Positions 1 through 7,908 of a DNA stretch of 64,000 nt are shown piece after piece. Source of the DNA: CAMDHY01 sp046156265 (lineage in GTDB: Bacteria; Pseudomonadota; Alphaproteobacteria; Rhizobiales; Segnochrobactraceae); NCBI RefSeq assembly GCF_046156265.1, contig NZ_JAWDIR010000046.1, positions 62,001 to 126,000 of the forward strand, given 5' to 3'. A model generated the notes under the pieces. It was not told the DNA's origin and ran no database searches. It saw nothing but the letters and a program-made list of their open reading frames with translations. The first letter of the stretch is position 1. Each line of letters opens with the position of its first letter. The translations under genes and the position numbers were made by a program.

Positions 1-125
1 TCCTCGCCGGCCGCCGCGCCGGCCTCGGCACGGTGCTGGTGACGACCGGCGTGCCCAACCCCGCATCGCCGGACATCGTGGCGGACCGCACCATCGCGAG
101 CCTCACCGAACTCCTGGACGCCTGA
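1..125 (+). CDS. C-terminal end of a probable HAD-family hydrolase (partial)
   Basis: Only the last 40 codons are present, with the stop at 123-125. The tail runs from LAGRRAGLGTVLVTTGV through a PDIVADRTIASL stretch. That is the usual end of phosphoglycolate-phosphatase-like HAD enzymes: the motif IV helix, a glycine turn with a beta strand, then a loop of the 'AD.vi.sl.eL' type. The catalytic aspartate motif lies outside the window, so the assignment rests on this tail alone and other Rossmann-like folds remain possible. Confidence 0.4.
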   Translation, partial: LAGRRAGLGTVLVTTGVPNPASPDIVADRTIASLTELLDA

Positions 126-309
126 GGCGCGCGCCGACGAGGGTCTCCGCTCGCGCCGCATCACGTCCGGTCGCGCAAGAGTGAGCGCCGCCGCTCCGCC
201 GCTCGGCTAGTCTCAGTGGCGTGGCTGCCGATGATTGCAGGGCGGCCCGCGTGAGCGACCGGCGCATTGCGAGGGACACGGGTCCCGCCACCGGTCGGGG
301 GAGCCACCG

Positions 310-1338
310 ATGTCGCCCGAAACCTCATCGCCCGCCGCCCGCCGGCAGCGTGTTCCGCGCCCGTACGCCTGCGCCGCTGCGACCGCGGCGCTCGCCGCTG
401 CCGTGGTCGTCGCCACCCTCGGCGTCGCCCCGGCGCAGGCCGCCTCGAAAGTGCCCGGCACCGACTGCCTGTTCTTCCCGCCGGGCAACTGGTTCCAGGC
501 CGACGTCAGCAAGCTTCCGGTGCACAAGCGCAGCGCGGCGTGGATGGAGAACATGTCGTCCGACCGCAACCTGCACCCGGACTTCGGCCCCTCCTTCGGC
601 GAGATCCCGGTGCCCTACGGCATTCCGATCACCATCGTCGACGGCGACCACAAGCGCGTCGAGGTGAAGTTCTTCTACGCCTCGCAGAGCGACCGCGTGC
701 GCTATCCGCTCGGCGGCGACACCAAGGTGGAGGGCGGCCAGTACAAGTCCGGCGACCGCCACACGGTGATCGTCGACCGCGACAGCTGCACGCTCTACGA
801 GACCTGGGCGACCTCGAAGAAGAAGGGCAAGTGGTCGGCGGGCTCCGGCGCCGTCTGGGACCTCGACAGCGACAAGCTGCGCAAGGACGGCTGGACCTCG
901 GCCGACGCCGCCGGCCTGCCGATCCTGCCGCTGCTGCTGCGCTACGAGGAGGTGGCGGCCGGCAAGGTCGACCACGCCATCCGCTTCACCACCGACGTCA
1001 CCGACAAGAGCTACCTCTGGCCGGCACGCCACCAGGCCGGCTCGGTGAACGATCCCGATTTCCCGCCGATGGGCGCCCGCTTCCGTCTCAAGGCCTCGTT
1101 CAAGATCTCCAAGAGCCTGCGCAAGGACACCCAGGCGGTGCTGCGCGCCATGAAGAAATACGGCCTCGTGCTCGCCGACAACGGCTCGCCCTGGTACTTC
1201 CAGGGCACGTCCGACACCCGCTGGAAGAATGGCCTGATGGACGAGCTGAAGCAGATCCCGGCCTCCGCCTTCGAGGCGGTCGACACCTCGTCGCTGATGG
1301 TCTCGAAGAACTCGATGCTGGTGAAGACCCCCGACTGA
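310..1338 (+). CDS. Secreted protein of unknown function
   Basis: This 342-residue protein starts at ATG 310 behind GGGGGAG; upstream in-frame starts lack a ribosome site and extend into non-coding-looking sequence. After a basic N-terminus, a long Ala/Val-rich segment (about residues 17-46) ends in APAQAAS, a typical Sec signal peptide with AXA cleavage. The mature part has only two cysteines (TDCLFF and RDSCTLY), which could form one disulfide, and is rich in aromatic and charged residues. I recognise no domain. It is followed by a promoter for rplY and does not look part of that unit. It probably acts in the periplasm or outside the cell; function unknown. Confidence 0.75.
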   Translation: MSPETSSPAARRQRVPRPYACAAATAALAAAVVVATLGVAPAQAASKVPGTDCLFFPPGNWFQADVSKLPVHKRSAAWMENMSSDRNLHPDFGPSFGEIPVPYGIPITIVDGDHKRVEVKFFYASQSDRVRYPLGGDTKVEGGQYKSGDRHTVIVDRDSCTLYETWATSKKKGKWSAGSGAVWDLDSDKLRKDGWTSADAAGLPILPLLLRYEEVAAGKVDHAIRFTTDVTDKSYLWPARHQAGSVNDPDFPPMGARFRLKASFKISKSLRKDTQAVLRAMKKYGLVLADNGSPWYFQGTSDTRWKNGLMDELKQIPASAFEAVDTSSLMVSKNSMLVKTPD

Positions 1339-1372
1339 CGACGGATCTCGGCGCCCTGCGGCCACCGGTGCC

Positions 1373-1401
1373 TTGTCGCCCCGGCCGGCGTGGACTATAA
1401 G
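1373..1401 (+). promoter_or_regulatory. Putative sigma-70-type promoter for rplY
   Basis: TTGTCG (1373-1378) and TATAAG (1396-1401) are separated by exactly 17 bases, resembling the CTTG-type -35 boxes of alphaproteobacteria. Transcription would start near 1408, giving a leader of about 130 nt before rplY. The leader holds a 9-bp perfect hairpin at 1463-1483 (loop GTG). Prediction from sequence only. Confidence 0.5.
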
Positions 1402-1540
1402 CCGGCCCGGTCCCGCACCCCTGGAGGCGGGCCACCGGGCGGCTTGCCGTCCGGCTCGAAGGCGGGCCGCCGTGGGCGGCCCGTTCGCGTCGGAGGGCGA
1501 GGTGCCCCCGACCGACAACTCAAGCAACCGGAGTGACCCA

Positions 1541-2158
1541 ATGGCTCAGACCTATGAGCTCGTGGCCACGGTGCGCGATCGGGTTGGTAAGGGGGCCGCT
1601 CGTGCACTGCGTCGCGAACAGAAGATTCCCGCCGTCATCTATGGCGACGGCAAGACCGCCCTGCCGATCGCCCTGCCGCAGAAGGAAGTGTCGCTGAAGC
1701 TGCTCGCCGGCGGCTTCCTGACCACGGTGGCGACGATCGACGTCGGTGGCGACAAGATCCGCGTGCTGCCGCGCGACTATCAGGTCGATCCGGTGCGCGA
1801 TCAGCTCATCCACATCGACTTCCTGCGCATCACTGCCGGCGACACCATCGCTGTCGAAGTGCCCGTGCACTTCCTCAACGAGGCGGCCTCGCCCGGCCTG
1901 AAGCGGGGCGGCGTGCTCAACATCGTCCGCCACGAAGTCGAGCTCGAGTGCCCGGCGGACGCGATCCCGGCCAACATCGAGGTCGATCTCACCGGCCTCG
2001 ATATCGGAGATTCCGTGCACATCTCTGCGGTGAAGCTGCCCGAGGGCGTCACGCCGACGATCAGCGACCGTGACTTCACGATCGCCACGATCGCTGCGCC
2101 GGCCGTCCTGACGGCAGAGGAAGCAGCTGAAGACGCCGCTTCCGCGCCCACCGCCTGA
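1541..2158 (+). CDS. rplY: 50S ribosomal protein L25 (Ctc/TL5 type)
   Basis: This 205-residue protein binds 5S rRNA in the large ribosomal subunit. The N-terminal 95 residues match the L25 domain (ELVATVRDRVGKGAARALRR, then the PAVIYG strand). The rest is the C-terminal Ctc/TL5 beta domain (VPVHFLNEAASPGLKRGGVLN, VDLTGLDIGDSVHI), so this is the long form rather than the short E. coli form. The tail is Ala/Glu-rich. ATG 1541 follows GGAGTGACCCA. pth lies downstream in the same direction, the classic bacterial arrangement, though a strong hairpin separates the two genes. Confidence 0.96.
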   Translation: MAQTYELVATVRDRVGKGAARALRREQKIPAVIYGDGKTALPIALPQKEVSLKLLAGGFLTTVATIDVGGDKIRVLPRDYQVDPVRDQLIHIDFLRITAGDTIAVEVPVHFLNEAASPGLKRGGVLNIVRHEVELECPADAIPANIEVDLTGLDIGDSVHISAVKLPEGVTPTISDRDFTIATIAAPAVLTAEEAAEDAASAPTA

Positions 2159-2186
2159 GGCCTGGCGACGCGCTCAACGAACGTCG

Positions 2187-2214
2187 GCCGGCGGCGCCCC
2201 ATGGCGTCGCCGGC
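2187..2214 (+). terminator. Strong hairpin between rplY and pth
   Basis: A 12-bp stem (one G-T wobble) with a CCAT loop lies 28 bases after the rplY stop. No U-run follows. It could attenuate readthrough into pth or simply stabilise the rplY mRNA end. Confidence 0.45.
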
Positions 2215-2286
2215 TGCTGACCCGGCCGGCGCCCGTCGCGGCATCGTCCGGCGGTGCCACGGGGACGCCTCGCGAGGAGACTGCGC

Positions 2287-3042
2287 GTGTTCCTGCTCGT
2301 CGGCCTCGGCAATCCCGGCCCGCGCTATGCGCTGAACCGCCACAATGTCGGCTTCCTCGCCGTCGATGCGGTGCACCGGCGCCACGGCTTCGGCCCCTGG
2401 CGGCAGAAGTTCTCCGCCGAGATCGCCGAGGGCACGCTCGGCGGCGAGCGCACCATCCTCGTCAAGCCGCTCACCTACATGAACGAATCCGGCCGCTCGG
2501 TCGGCGAGATCGTCCGCTTCCACAAGCTCGCGCCCGGCGACGTGGTGGTGATCCACGACGAGCTCGACCTGCCGCCCGGCAAGGTTCGGATGAAGGTCGG
2601 CGGTGGCCACGGCGGCCACAACGGCCTGCGCTCGCTCACCGCCCACATCGGCGACGCCTACCGTCGCCTGCGCATCGGCATCGGCCACCCCGGCGACAAG
2701 GCGATGGTGCACACCTACGTCCTGCACGACTTCGCCAAATCGGATGCCGCGTGGGTCGACCCGCTGCTCGACGCCATCGCCGCCGACGCGCCGCTGCTCG
2801 CCGAGGGCAAGGATCAGACCTTCGCCAATCGCCTGCACCTGGCGCTGTCGCCGCCGAAGGGGGAGGGCGGCGAGCCGCGGCCGCCCCGGCCGCCGAAGCC
2901 GAAGGTGGAGGCGGCTGCGAGCGTTGCGACGGGCAATGATGCCGCTGATGCGCCCGCGCCGGCGTCGTCGTCCGAGCAGGTCTCGCCCGCCAAGGGACCC
3001 TTCGCCGCGCTGGCAAAATTCGTCCGGGGCAGTGGGGGCTGA
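2287..3042 (+). CDS. pth: Peptidyl-tRNA hydrolase
   Basis: Releases tRNA from peptidyl-tRNA dropped by stalled ribosomes, in the cytosol. The 251-residue protein opens with the family start MFLLVGLGNPGPRY and retains Asn9 and the catalytic His19 (NRHNVGF), the Asp of IHDELDLPPG and the Asn of GGHNGLRS. The GTG start at 2287 is chosen because GAGGAGA sits 6 bases upstream and the protein then begins right at the first beta strand; ATG 2254 would add an Arg-rich extension. The catalytic core ends near residue 190. A Pro/Lys/Ala-rich low-complexity tail of about 60 residues follows, longer than in E. coli (194 aa) but common in alphaproteobacteria. Confidence 0.96.
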   Translation: MFLLVGLGNPGPRYALNRHNVGFLAVDAVHRRHGFGPWRQKFSAEIAEGTLGGERTILVKPLTYMNESGRSVGEIVRFHKLAPGDVVVIHDELDLPPGKVRMKVGGGHGGHNGLRSLTAHIGDAYRRLRIGIGHPGDKAMVHTYVLHDFAKSDAAWVDPLLDAIAADAPLLAEGKDQTFANRLHLALSPPKGEGGEPRPPRPPKPKVEAAASVATGNDAADAPAPASSSEQVSPAKGPFAALAKFVRGSGG

Positions 3043-3075
3043 CACCCGCTCGCCGCCGGACCCCGGACGCGCGAA

Positions 3076-3101
3076 GGCCGGGCCGATTGCTCGGCCCGGC
3101 C
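3076..3101. terminator. Bidirectional hairpin between pth and the PRC-barrel gene
   Basis: A perfect 11-bp stem (GGCCGGGCCGA / TCGGCCCGGCC) with a TTGC loop lies in the 129-bp space between two convergent genes. The position fits a shared terminator; no clear U-run is present on either strand. Confidence 0.6.
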
Positions 3102-3171
3102 TGGCGCCGGATGTTGCGGTCCGCGGGACCTCGCGAAAAATCTCCGGACCGCGTCTTCCGATTTCGCCGAA

Positions 3172-3912
3172 TTACTGGGCGGGCGCCGGGGTCACCGGAG
3201 CCGGGGCCGGCGCCGTCGTGCGGGCCGGATCGTTCGCGGCGGTCGCGTCCTCGCGCTCCACCGGCTCGAACTCCGGCAGCGCCTCGATCTGCTCGGCGCT
3301 CATCGACAGCATCACCGAGCCGTCGTTGCCGTCGATGGTGAGGTCCTCCCACGGCAGCAGAACGGACTTCTGGCCCATGCCGAGGAAGCCACCGAAGCTC
3401 ACCACGGCGCCGACGATGCGGCCCTGCTCGTCGATGACGAAGTCGTCGAGGGTGGCGAGATCCTCGCCGGCGGAGTTCTCGACAGGCTCACCCTGGAGCT
3501 CGGTGGCGAGCACGGTGCCCATCGGCTGCGTGCCGCCGACGATCGTCACCCGGTCGTCATCCATGCCCGTGCCGGTCGCCGCGGTACCCATGGTCCCGGT
3601 CGTTCCGGTGGTGCCCATCGTGCCGGCCGTGCCGGTGGTGCCCATCGTGGCCGGATCGTTGGCCTGGCCCATCATGGCCGGATCGTTGGACTGACCCATC
3701 GAGCCCTGCTCACCCTGGGCGCCCTGGATCGGCTGGTTGTCGATCTGGCCCGGCACCGTGGTGTTCGGATCGGGCGCGGTGCCGACCCCGGGCGCCGTCT
3801 CAGTGGCGGCGGGCGGCGTCGTCTGGGTGTCCTGCGCGAAAGCAAGCGGCGCGGCGGCGAGGCCGAACCCGAGCACAGCGATAGAAGTCGAACGAAGAAG
3901 AACATTGCGCAT
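3172..3912 (-). CDS. Exported PRC-barrel domain protein with low-complexity linker
   Basis: This 246-residue protein begins at ATG 3912, preceded on its strand by AAGGGAG. A signal peptide (MRNVLLRSTSIAVLGFGLAAAPLAFAQ) ends at an AXA-type site. Residues 30-120 are a Thr/Gly/Met/Gln-rich linker with imperfect repeats of NDPAMMGQ and TGTAGTMGT. Residues 135-215 form a PRC-barrel-like beta domain (LQGEPVENSAGEDLATLDDFVIDEQGRIVGAVVSFGGFLGMG). The tail is Pro/Ala-rich. In rhizobia such periplasmic PRC-barrel proteins are common and mostly uncharacterised, with envelope or photosynthesis-derived folds. Substrate and partner unknown. Confidence 0.8.
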   Translation of the reverse strand: MRNVLLRSTSIAVLGFGLAAAPLAFAQDTQTTPPAATETAPGVGTAPDPNTTVPGQIDNQPIQGAQGEQGSMGQSNDPAMMGQANDPATMGTTGTAGTMGTTGTTGTMGTAATGTGMDDDRVTIVGGTQPMGTVLATELQGEPVENSAGEDLATLDDFVIDEQGRIVGAVVSFGGFLGMGQKSVLLPWEDLTIDGNDGSVMLSMSAEQIEALPEFEPVEREDATAANDPARTTAPAPAPVTPAPAQ

Positions 3913-4209
3913 GGCGAAGCTCCCTTTTCTGAGGCAAAATCTGATGTCCCGATGCCGGTGAATGCTCTCGCGAACCTTCCGCATCGGGCTGCTCGGAAAA
4001 CGTGTTCTCCGCCTATTCGTTCCATGGGTGTGGTGTGTTTTTGCGTGTCGCGATCGAAGGCGCACGGGCCGGGGCACACGAATGGCTGCCCCTTGACCGC
4101 CCTGCGAAGGACGGCCAAGAGATCGGCCGGCGTCGCCCCGGCTCCGCACTCAAACTGACGAAGGCGCGCTCCGTTCCGCCCGCCCTGTTCGCCCGAAGGA
4201 CTTTCTTCC
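3913..4209. other. Divergent intergenic region, PRC-barrel / ychF
   Basis: About 300 bp between two divergent genes must hold both promoters. A good -35-like TTGACC at 4093-4098 points toward ychF, but no convincing -10 follows at the right spacing. I see no ORF or strong inverted repeat. Confidence 0.4.
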
Positions 4210-5301
4210 ATGGGTTTCAAATGCGGCATCGTCGGCCTGCCCAACGTCGGCAAGTCGACGCTCTTCAACGCGCTGACCAAGACGGCGGCGGCGCAGGCCG
4301 CGAACTACCCGTTCTGCACCATCGAGCCGAACACCGGTGAAGTCGCCGTTCCCGATCCGCGCCTCGAAACGCTGGCGCGCATCGGCAAGTCCCAGCAGAT
4401 CGTGCCGACGCGGCTCACCTTCGTGGACATCGCCGGCCTGGTGCGCGGCGCCTCGAAGGGGGAGGGGCTCGGCAACCAGTTCCTCGCCAACATCCGCGAG
4501 GTCGACGCCATCGCCCACGTGCTGCGCTGCTTCGAGGACGGCGACGTCACCCACGTCGAGGGCAAGATCGACCCGGTCGCCGATGCCGAGACGGTCGAGA
4601 CCGAGCTCATGCTCTCCGATCTCGACAGCCTCGAGCGCCGCGTCGTGCCGTTGCGAAAGCGCGTCTCCGACAAGGAGGTGAAGGCGCAAGTCGAGCTGAT
4701 GGATCGCGCCCTGACGCTGCTGCGCGAAGGCAAGCCCGCCCGTCTCGTCAAGCTCGCGCCGGAGGAACGGCGCGCCTTCGAGATGCTCAACCTCCTCACC
4801 GCCAAGCCCGTCCTCTATGTCTGCAATGTCGACGAGGCGTCGGCCGCGACCGGCAACGCCCTGTCGGAGCGCGTCGCCGAGATGGCGAAGGCCCAGGGTG
4901 CCGGCTGCGTCGTCATCTCTGCAGCCATCGAGGCCGAGATCGCGCAGCTGTCGACCGAGGAGCAGAAGGACTTCCTCGAGACCCTCGGCCTCGAGCAGCC
5001 CGGTCTCGACCGGCTGATCCGCGCCGGATACGAGCTTCTCGGCCTCGTCACCTACTTCACGGTGGGGCCGAAGGAGGCGCGGGCCTGGACGATCACCCGC
5101 GGCACCAAGGCGCCCGGGGCGGCCGGCGTCATCCACACCGATTTCGAGCGCGGCTTCATCCGCGCCCAGACCATCGCCTTCGACGATTATGTCACCCTCG
5201 GCGGCGAGGTCGCCGCCAAGGAGGCCGGCAAGGCGCGCGACGAGGGCAAGGAATATGTCGTCGCCGACGGCGACGTGCTGCTCTTCAAGTTCAACACCTG
5301 A
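4210..5301 (+). CDS. ychF: Redox-regulated ribosome-binding ATPase YchF
   Basis: YchF is a universally conserved Obg-family P-loop protein that hydrolyses ATP rather than GTP and binds ribosomes. The 363-residue length is standard. The P-loop is GLPNVGKST at residues 8-16, switch regions include FVDIAGLVRGASKGEGLGNQFLANIREVD, and the usual NKxD motif is replaced by NVDE, the hallmark of the YchF switch to ATP. Residues 205-270 are the coiled-coil/helical part. The C-terminal TGS domain (TYFTVGPKEARAWTI to DVLLFKFNT) is complete. The TGA stop (5299-5301) is also the left target duplication of the inserted element that follows, so the coding sequence is intact up to its last base. Confidence 0.97.
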   Translation: MGFKCGIVGLPNVGKSTLFNALTKTAAAQAANYPFCTIEPNTGEVAVPDPRLETLARIGKSQQIVPTRLTFVDIAGLVRGASKGEGLGNQFLANIREVDAIAHVLRCFEDGDVTHVEGKIDPVADAETVETELMLSDLDSLERRVVPLRKRVSDKEVKAQVELMDRALTLLREGKPARLVKLAPEERRAFEMLNLLTAKPVLYVCNVDEASAATGNALSERVAEMAKAQGAGCVVISAAIEAEIAQLSTEEQKDFLETLGLEQPGLDRLIRAGYELLGLVTYFTVGPKEARAWTITRGTKAPGAAGVIHTDFERGFIRAQTIAFDDYVTLGGEVAAKEAGKARDEGKEYVVADGDVLLFKFNT

Positions 5302-5562
5302 GAGCCTGTTTGGGACTTGGAGGCGGTCGTGATGGAGCTCCGGCGAGTCGGATGCAAGGAGGAGTGGCGACGGCGATGCCGCGCATCGCGGAGCCGCTAC
5401 GACGCTGCAGCCGGCCGCCGGAGCTCCACCTCCGGCGCGAGGAATTCGACCGCCCGCGGCGTCGGCGCCCTTGCCGATGCCCCCGGCATCGGCTGCGGCC
5501 ACCTCCTGACGGATCGGGCGAATTGCTCGCGTCACGGCCGCCTCCAAGTCCCAAACAGGCTC
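5302..5562. mobile_element. 261-bp non-autonomous element (MITE-like) with 31-bp terminal inverted repeats
   Basis: Left end 5302-5332 and right end 5532-5562 are inverted copies that match at 30 of 31 positions, beginning GAGCCTGTTTGGGACTTGG at each tip. Both tips are flanked by TGA (5299-5301 and 5563-5565), a 3-bp duplication of TNA form as made by IS5-family (IS1031 group) transposases. The interior codes for no plausible protein and is GC-rich. The left duplication is the ychF stop codon and the right one lies 4 bases before the next gene's ATG. Size, ends and lack of a transposase point to a MITE mobilised by a related full-length insertion sequence elsewhere. The family name is an inference from tip sequence and target size. 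Confidence 0.85.
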
Positions 5563-5569
5563 TGAGACG

Positions 5570-6034
5570 ATGATGGACGCGGGACTGCTCCACTACGAGG
5601 ACATCGAGCTCGGCCGCGCCATCACCCTCGGCAGCCGCACCGTCACGGCCGAGGAGATCATCGGCTTCGCCCGGCTCTACGACCCGCAGCCCTTCCACCT
5701 CGACGAGGAGGCGGCCCGCGCGACGCCGCTTGGCGGCCTCGCCGCCTCCGGCTGGCATACGGCGGCGCTGATGATGCGCCTCTATGTCGACGGCCTGCTC
5801 GCCGGCATGGCCTCGATGGGTTCGCCTGGCATCGAGCAGCTCGACTGGTTCGCGCCCGTCCGTCCGGGCGACACGCTCACCGGCACCTTCACCGCCGTCG
5901 GCAAGCGCGTCTCGAAGAGCCGGCCGGAGATGGGGCTGCTGTCGATCGTCATCCACCTCGACAACCAGCATGGCACCCGAGTGCTGGAGATGCGGGCCAC
6001 CGCACTCTGCGCGACCCGCGAGTGGGCCGCCTGA
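5570..6034 (+). CDS. MaoC-like (hot-dog fold) dehydratase, first of a tandem pair
   Basis: This 154-residue protein has the hydratase-2 signature in the form FARLYDPQPFHLDEEAA (about residues 36-52), keeping the catalytic Asp and His pair. It also has the GGLAASGWHTAALMMR helix and the VRPGDTLTGT strand typical of MaoC proteins. The family hydrates enoyl-CoA thioesters or related substrates; the substrate is not evident here. ATG 5570 (or 5573) lies only 7 bases after the mobile element, so its ribosome site and any upstream promoter were affected by the insertion. It ends by overlapping the next paralogue at TGATG. Confidence 0.85.
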   Translation: MMDAGLLHYEDIELGRAITLGSRTVTAEEIIGFARLYDPQPFHLDEEAARATPLGGLAASGWHTAALMMRLYVDGLLAGMASMGSPGIEQLDWFAPVRPGDTLTGTFTAVGKRVSKSRPEMGLLSIVIHLDNQHGTRVLEMRATALCATREWAA

Positions 6035-6510
6035 TGTGGGTCTTCGAGGACATCCCGTTCGGCCACCGCATCGAGGTCGGCTCGGTGACCGTCTCCGCCG
6101 AGGAGATCGTCGCCTTCGCCCGCGAGTTCGACCCGCAGCCCTTCCATGTCGACGAAGAGGCGGCCGCTGCCAGCCACTTCGGCGGCCTCGTGGCGTCGGC
6201 CTGGCACACCTCCGCCTTGTTCATGCGCGCCCTCGTCGAGCGCGTCGACCGGCTCGCGGACGAGATCCGCGCGGCTGGCGGCGAGCCCGGCCGCCTCGGT
6301 CCGTCGCCGGGCTTCGAGGACATGCGCCTGCCGCGGCCGGTGCGCCCCGGCGACACGCTGCATTTCAGCGTGACGCCGCGCGACGGCCGACCGCTCGCCT
6401 CGCGCCCCGGCTGGGCGGTGGCGCACTTCGACAACACCGTCACCAACCAGCACGGCGAGGTGGTGATGACCTTCCGCTCCGCGGTGTTCGTCTCCCGCCG
6501 GCCGGATTGA
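6034..6510 (+). CDS. MaoC-like (hot-dog fold) dehydratase, second of a tandem pair
   Basis: This 158-residue paralogue of the preceding gene starts at ATG 6034, sharing one base with the upstream TGA, so translation is likely coupled. It repeats the same landmarks: AEEIVAFAREFDPQPFHVDEEAA with Asp and His, GGLVASAWHTSALFMR, and VRPGDTLHFSV. An insertion of about 15 residues (RAAGGEPGRLGPSPGF) separates the two halves relative to its partner. Adjacent, overlapping hot-dog paralogues often form a heteromeric enzyme. Substrate unknown. Confidence 0.85.
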   Translation: MWVFEDIPFGHRIEVGSVTVSAEEIVAFAREFDPQPFHVDEEAAAASHFGGLVASAWHTSALFMRALVERVDRLADEIRAAGGEPGRLGPSPGFEDMRLPRPVRPGDTLHFSVTPRDGRPLASRPGWAVAHFDNTVTNQHGEVVMTFRSAVFVSRRPD

Positions 6511-6565
6511 TTCCGGCGCCGGTCGGGCGCAGACAGGAGGACATCCGCCGCGCCGGGAGCCGCCG

Positions 6566-7213
6566 ATGTCCGCCCTCGCCTTCGTCCCCGACCTGCCTGT
6601 CCTCGCCGCCTTCGTGCTCGCCTGCGTCGCCATCACGCTGACGCCGGGGCCGGACATGGCCTTTTTCCTCGGCAAGTCGGTGACCCAGTCCGCGGCGGCC
6701 GGATTCGCCGCCTTCGCGGGCTGCACGACCGGCCTCGTCGTCCACACCGTGCTGGTGGCGGCGGGCCTCGCGGCGCTGCTCGCCACTTCCGCCACAGCCT
6801 TCCTGGTGCTGAAGATCGTCGGCGCCGCCTATCTCCTGTGGCTCGCCTTCGAATCGGTCTGGAAGGGCAACGCCCTGTCGCGGCCCGTCGCCGGCGCCGC
6901 GCCGGAGCGGCTGACGCGCATCTACATGAAGGCGCTGACGGTGAACCTCCTCAACCCGAAGGTCATCGTCTTCTTCGCGACCTTTCTGCCGCAATTCGTC
7001 ACCGCCGGCGACCCGGCGGCGAGCGGCAAGTTCCTGTTCCTCGGGCTGACGATGATCGTGGTGTCGACGCCGATCACGGTGGCGATGATCCTCGCCGCTG
7101 GCCGGGTGTCGGCGACGCTGCGCGGCTCGCGTCGGCTCGCCCGCGCCATCGACTGGCTGTTCGCCGGCGTCATGGGCGGCTTCGCCGCGCGGCTGCTGCT
7201 GGCGCGGGCCTGA
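6566..7213 (+). CDS. LysE/RhtB-family amino-acid exporter
   Basis: A 215-residue inner-membrane protein with about six hydrophobic helices. The N-terminal family motif ITLTPGPDMAFFLGKS is clear at residues 26-41, followed by the GFAAFAGCTTGLVVHT segment and the conserved LTVNLLNPKVIVFFATFLPQFV block near residue 128. Members export basic amino acids, threonine, homoserine or other small metabolites driven by proton exchange; the substrate cannot be read from sequence. It follows the MaoC pair by 55 bases in the same direction. Confidence 0.9.
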   Translation: MSALAFVPDLPVLAAFVLACVAITLTPGPDMAFFLGKSVTQSAAAGFAAFAGCTTGLVVHTVLVAAGLAALLATSATAFLVLKIVGAAYLLWLAFESVWKGNALSRPVAGAAPERLTRIYMKALTVNLLNPKVIVFFATFLPQFVTAGDPAASGKFLFLGLTMIVVSTPITVAMILAAGRVSATLRGSRRLARAIDWLFAGVMGGFAARLLLARA

Positions 7214-7238
7214 TGCCACTTGCCGCCAAGGCGACGGC

Positions 7239-7718
7239 TTACGCCGGCGGTGACAGCGCACGGCGCCAGTCGCCGGAGCGCCGGCCGGCGACCAGCCAGT
7301 AGACGAAGCCCGCGACGAACCCGGCCGCGAGCGCGGCGAGCATGGCGTCTTCCGGCGGCGCCGCCGCGGTCACCGCGAGACCGTCCGGCACCACCAGTGC
7401 CGCCCCCGCCAGCCCGCCGACGGCGAGCCAGGCGACGAGCGGCCGCAGCGACCATGTCTCGGCGGCGATCACCGCCACCGCCCAGACGACGACGAACCCC
7501 ATCGTCGGAAATCCCGACAGCAGCAGCTGCACGAGACCGACGGCGAGGCGGCCGCCGGTCTCGCCCAGCCACAGCTGCGCGTCGCCGGTGATGCGCACGA
7601 GCTGGTGGCCGCCGATGTCGTTCCACGGCCCGGCGCTGGCGGCGAACACGACTGCTGCCGTGGCCGTCGCGGCGACGTAGCCGAAGCCGATCCGCAGCAG
7701 ATGCCAGAGCAGGATCAC
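7239..7718 (-). CDS. Small integral membrane protein, unknown function
   Basis: A 159-residue protein with about four hydrophobic segments (FGYVAATATAAVVFAASAG; MGFVVVWAVAVIAAETW; LVAWLAVGGLAGAALVV; LAAGFVAGFVYWLVAGR) and a basic C-terminus. No named family recognised. It is the last gene of a minus-strand set with the DUF3096 protein (31 bp upstream) and the CPA1 antiporter, so a role beside cation transport is possible but unproven. Confidence 0.65.
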   Translation of the reverse strand: MILLWHLLRIGFGYVAATATAAVVFAASAGPWNDIGGHQLVRITGDAQLWLGETGGRLAVGLVQLLLSGFPTMGFVVVWAVAVIAAETWSLRPLVAWLAVGGLAGAALVVPDGLAVTAAAPPEDAMLAALAAGFVAGFVYWLVAGRRSGDWRRALSPPA

Positions 7719-7749
7719 GCGGGCCGCCGCTGCGGGGCTGGCGGTTCGG

Positions 7750-7908
7750 CTAGTTCAGCCCGTTCAAAATGTTGGGCCACAGCCCCAGCACGCCGATGAT
7801 GATGAGGTAGGCCGCCACGGCATAGTTGAGGATGCGCGGCACGATCAGGATCAGCACGCCGATCACGATGGCGAGGAGGGGCTGCAGCGTCACGACGTCG
7901 ATGGTCAT
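7750..7908 (-). CDS. DUF3096-family small membrane protein
   Basis: A 52-residue protein whose N-terminus MTIDVVTLQPLLAIVIGVL and following PRILNYAVAAYLIIIGVLGL match the DUF3096 pattern of tiny two-helix membrane proteins. Its ATG overlaps the stop of the antiporter gene by four bases (ATGA), so the two are probably translated in a coupled way. Function unknown; the coupling suggests an accessory to the antiporter or a membrane-stress peptide. Confidence 0.8.
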   Translation of the reverse strand: MTIDVVTLQPLLAIVIGVLILIVPRILNYAVAAYLIIIGVLGLWPNILNGLN

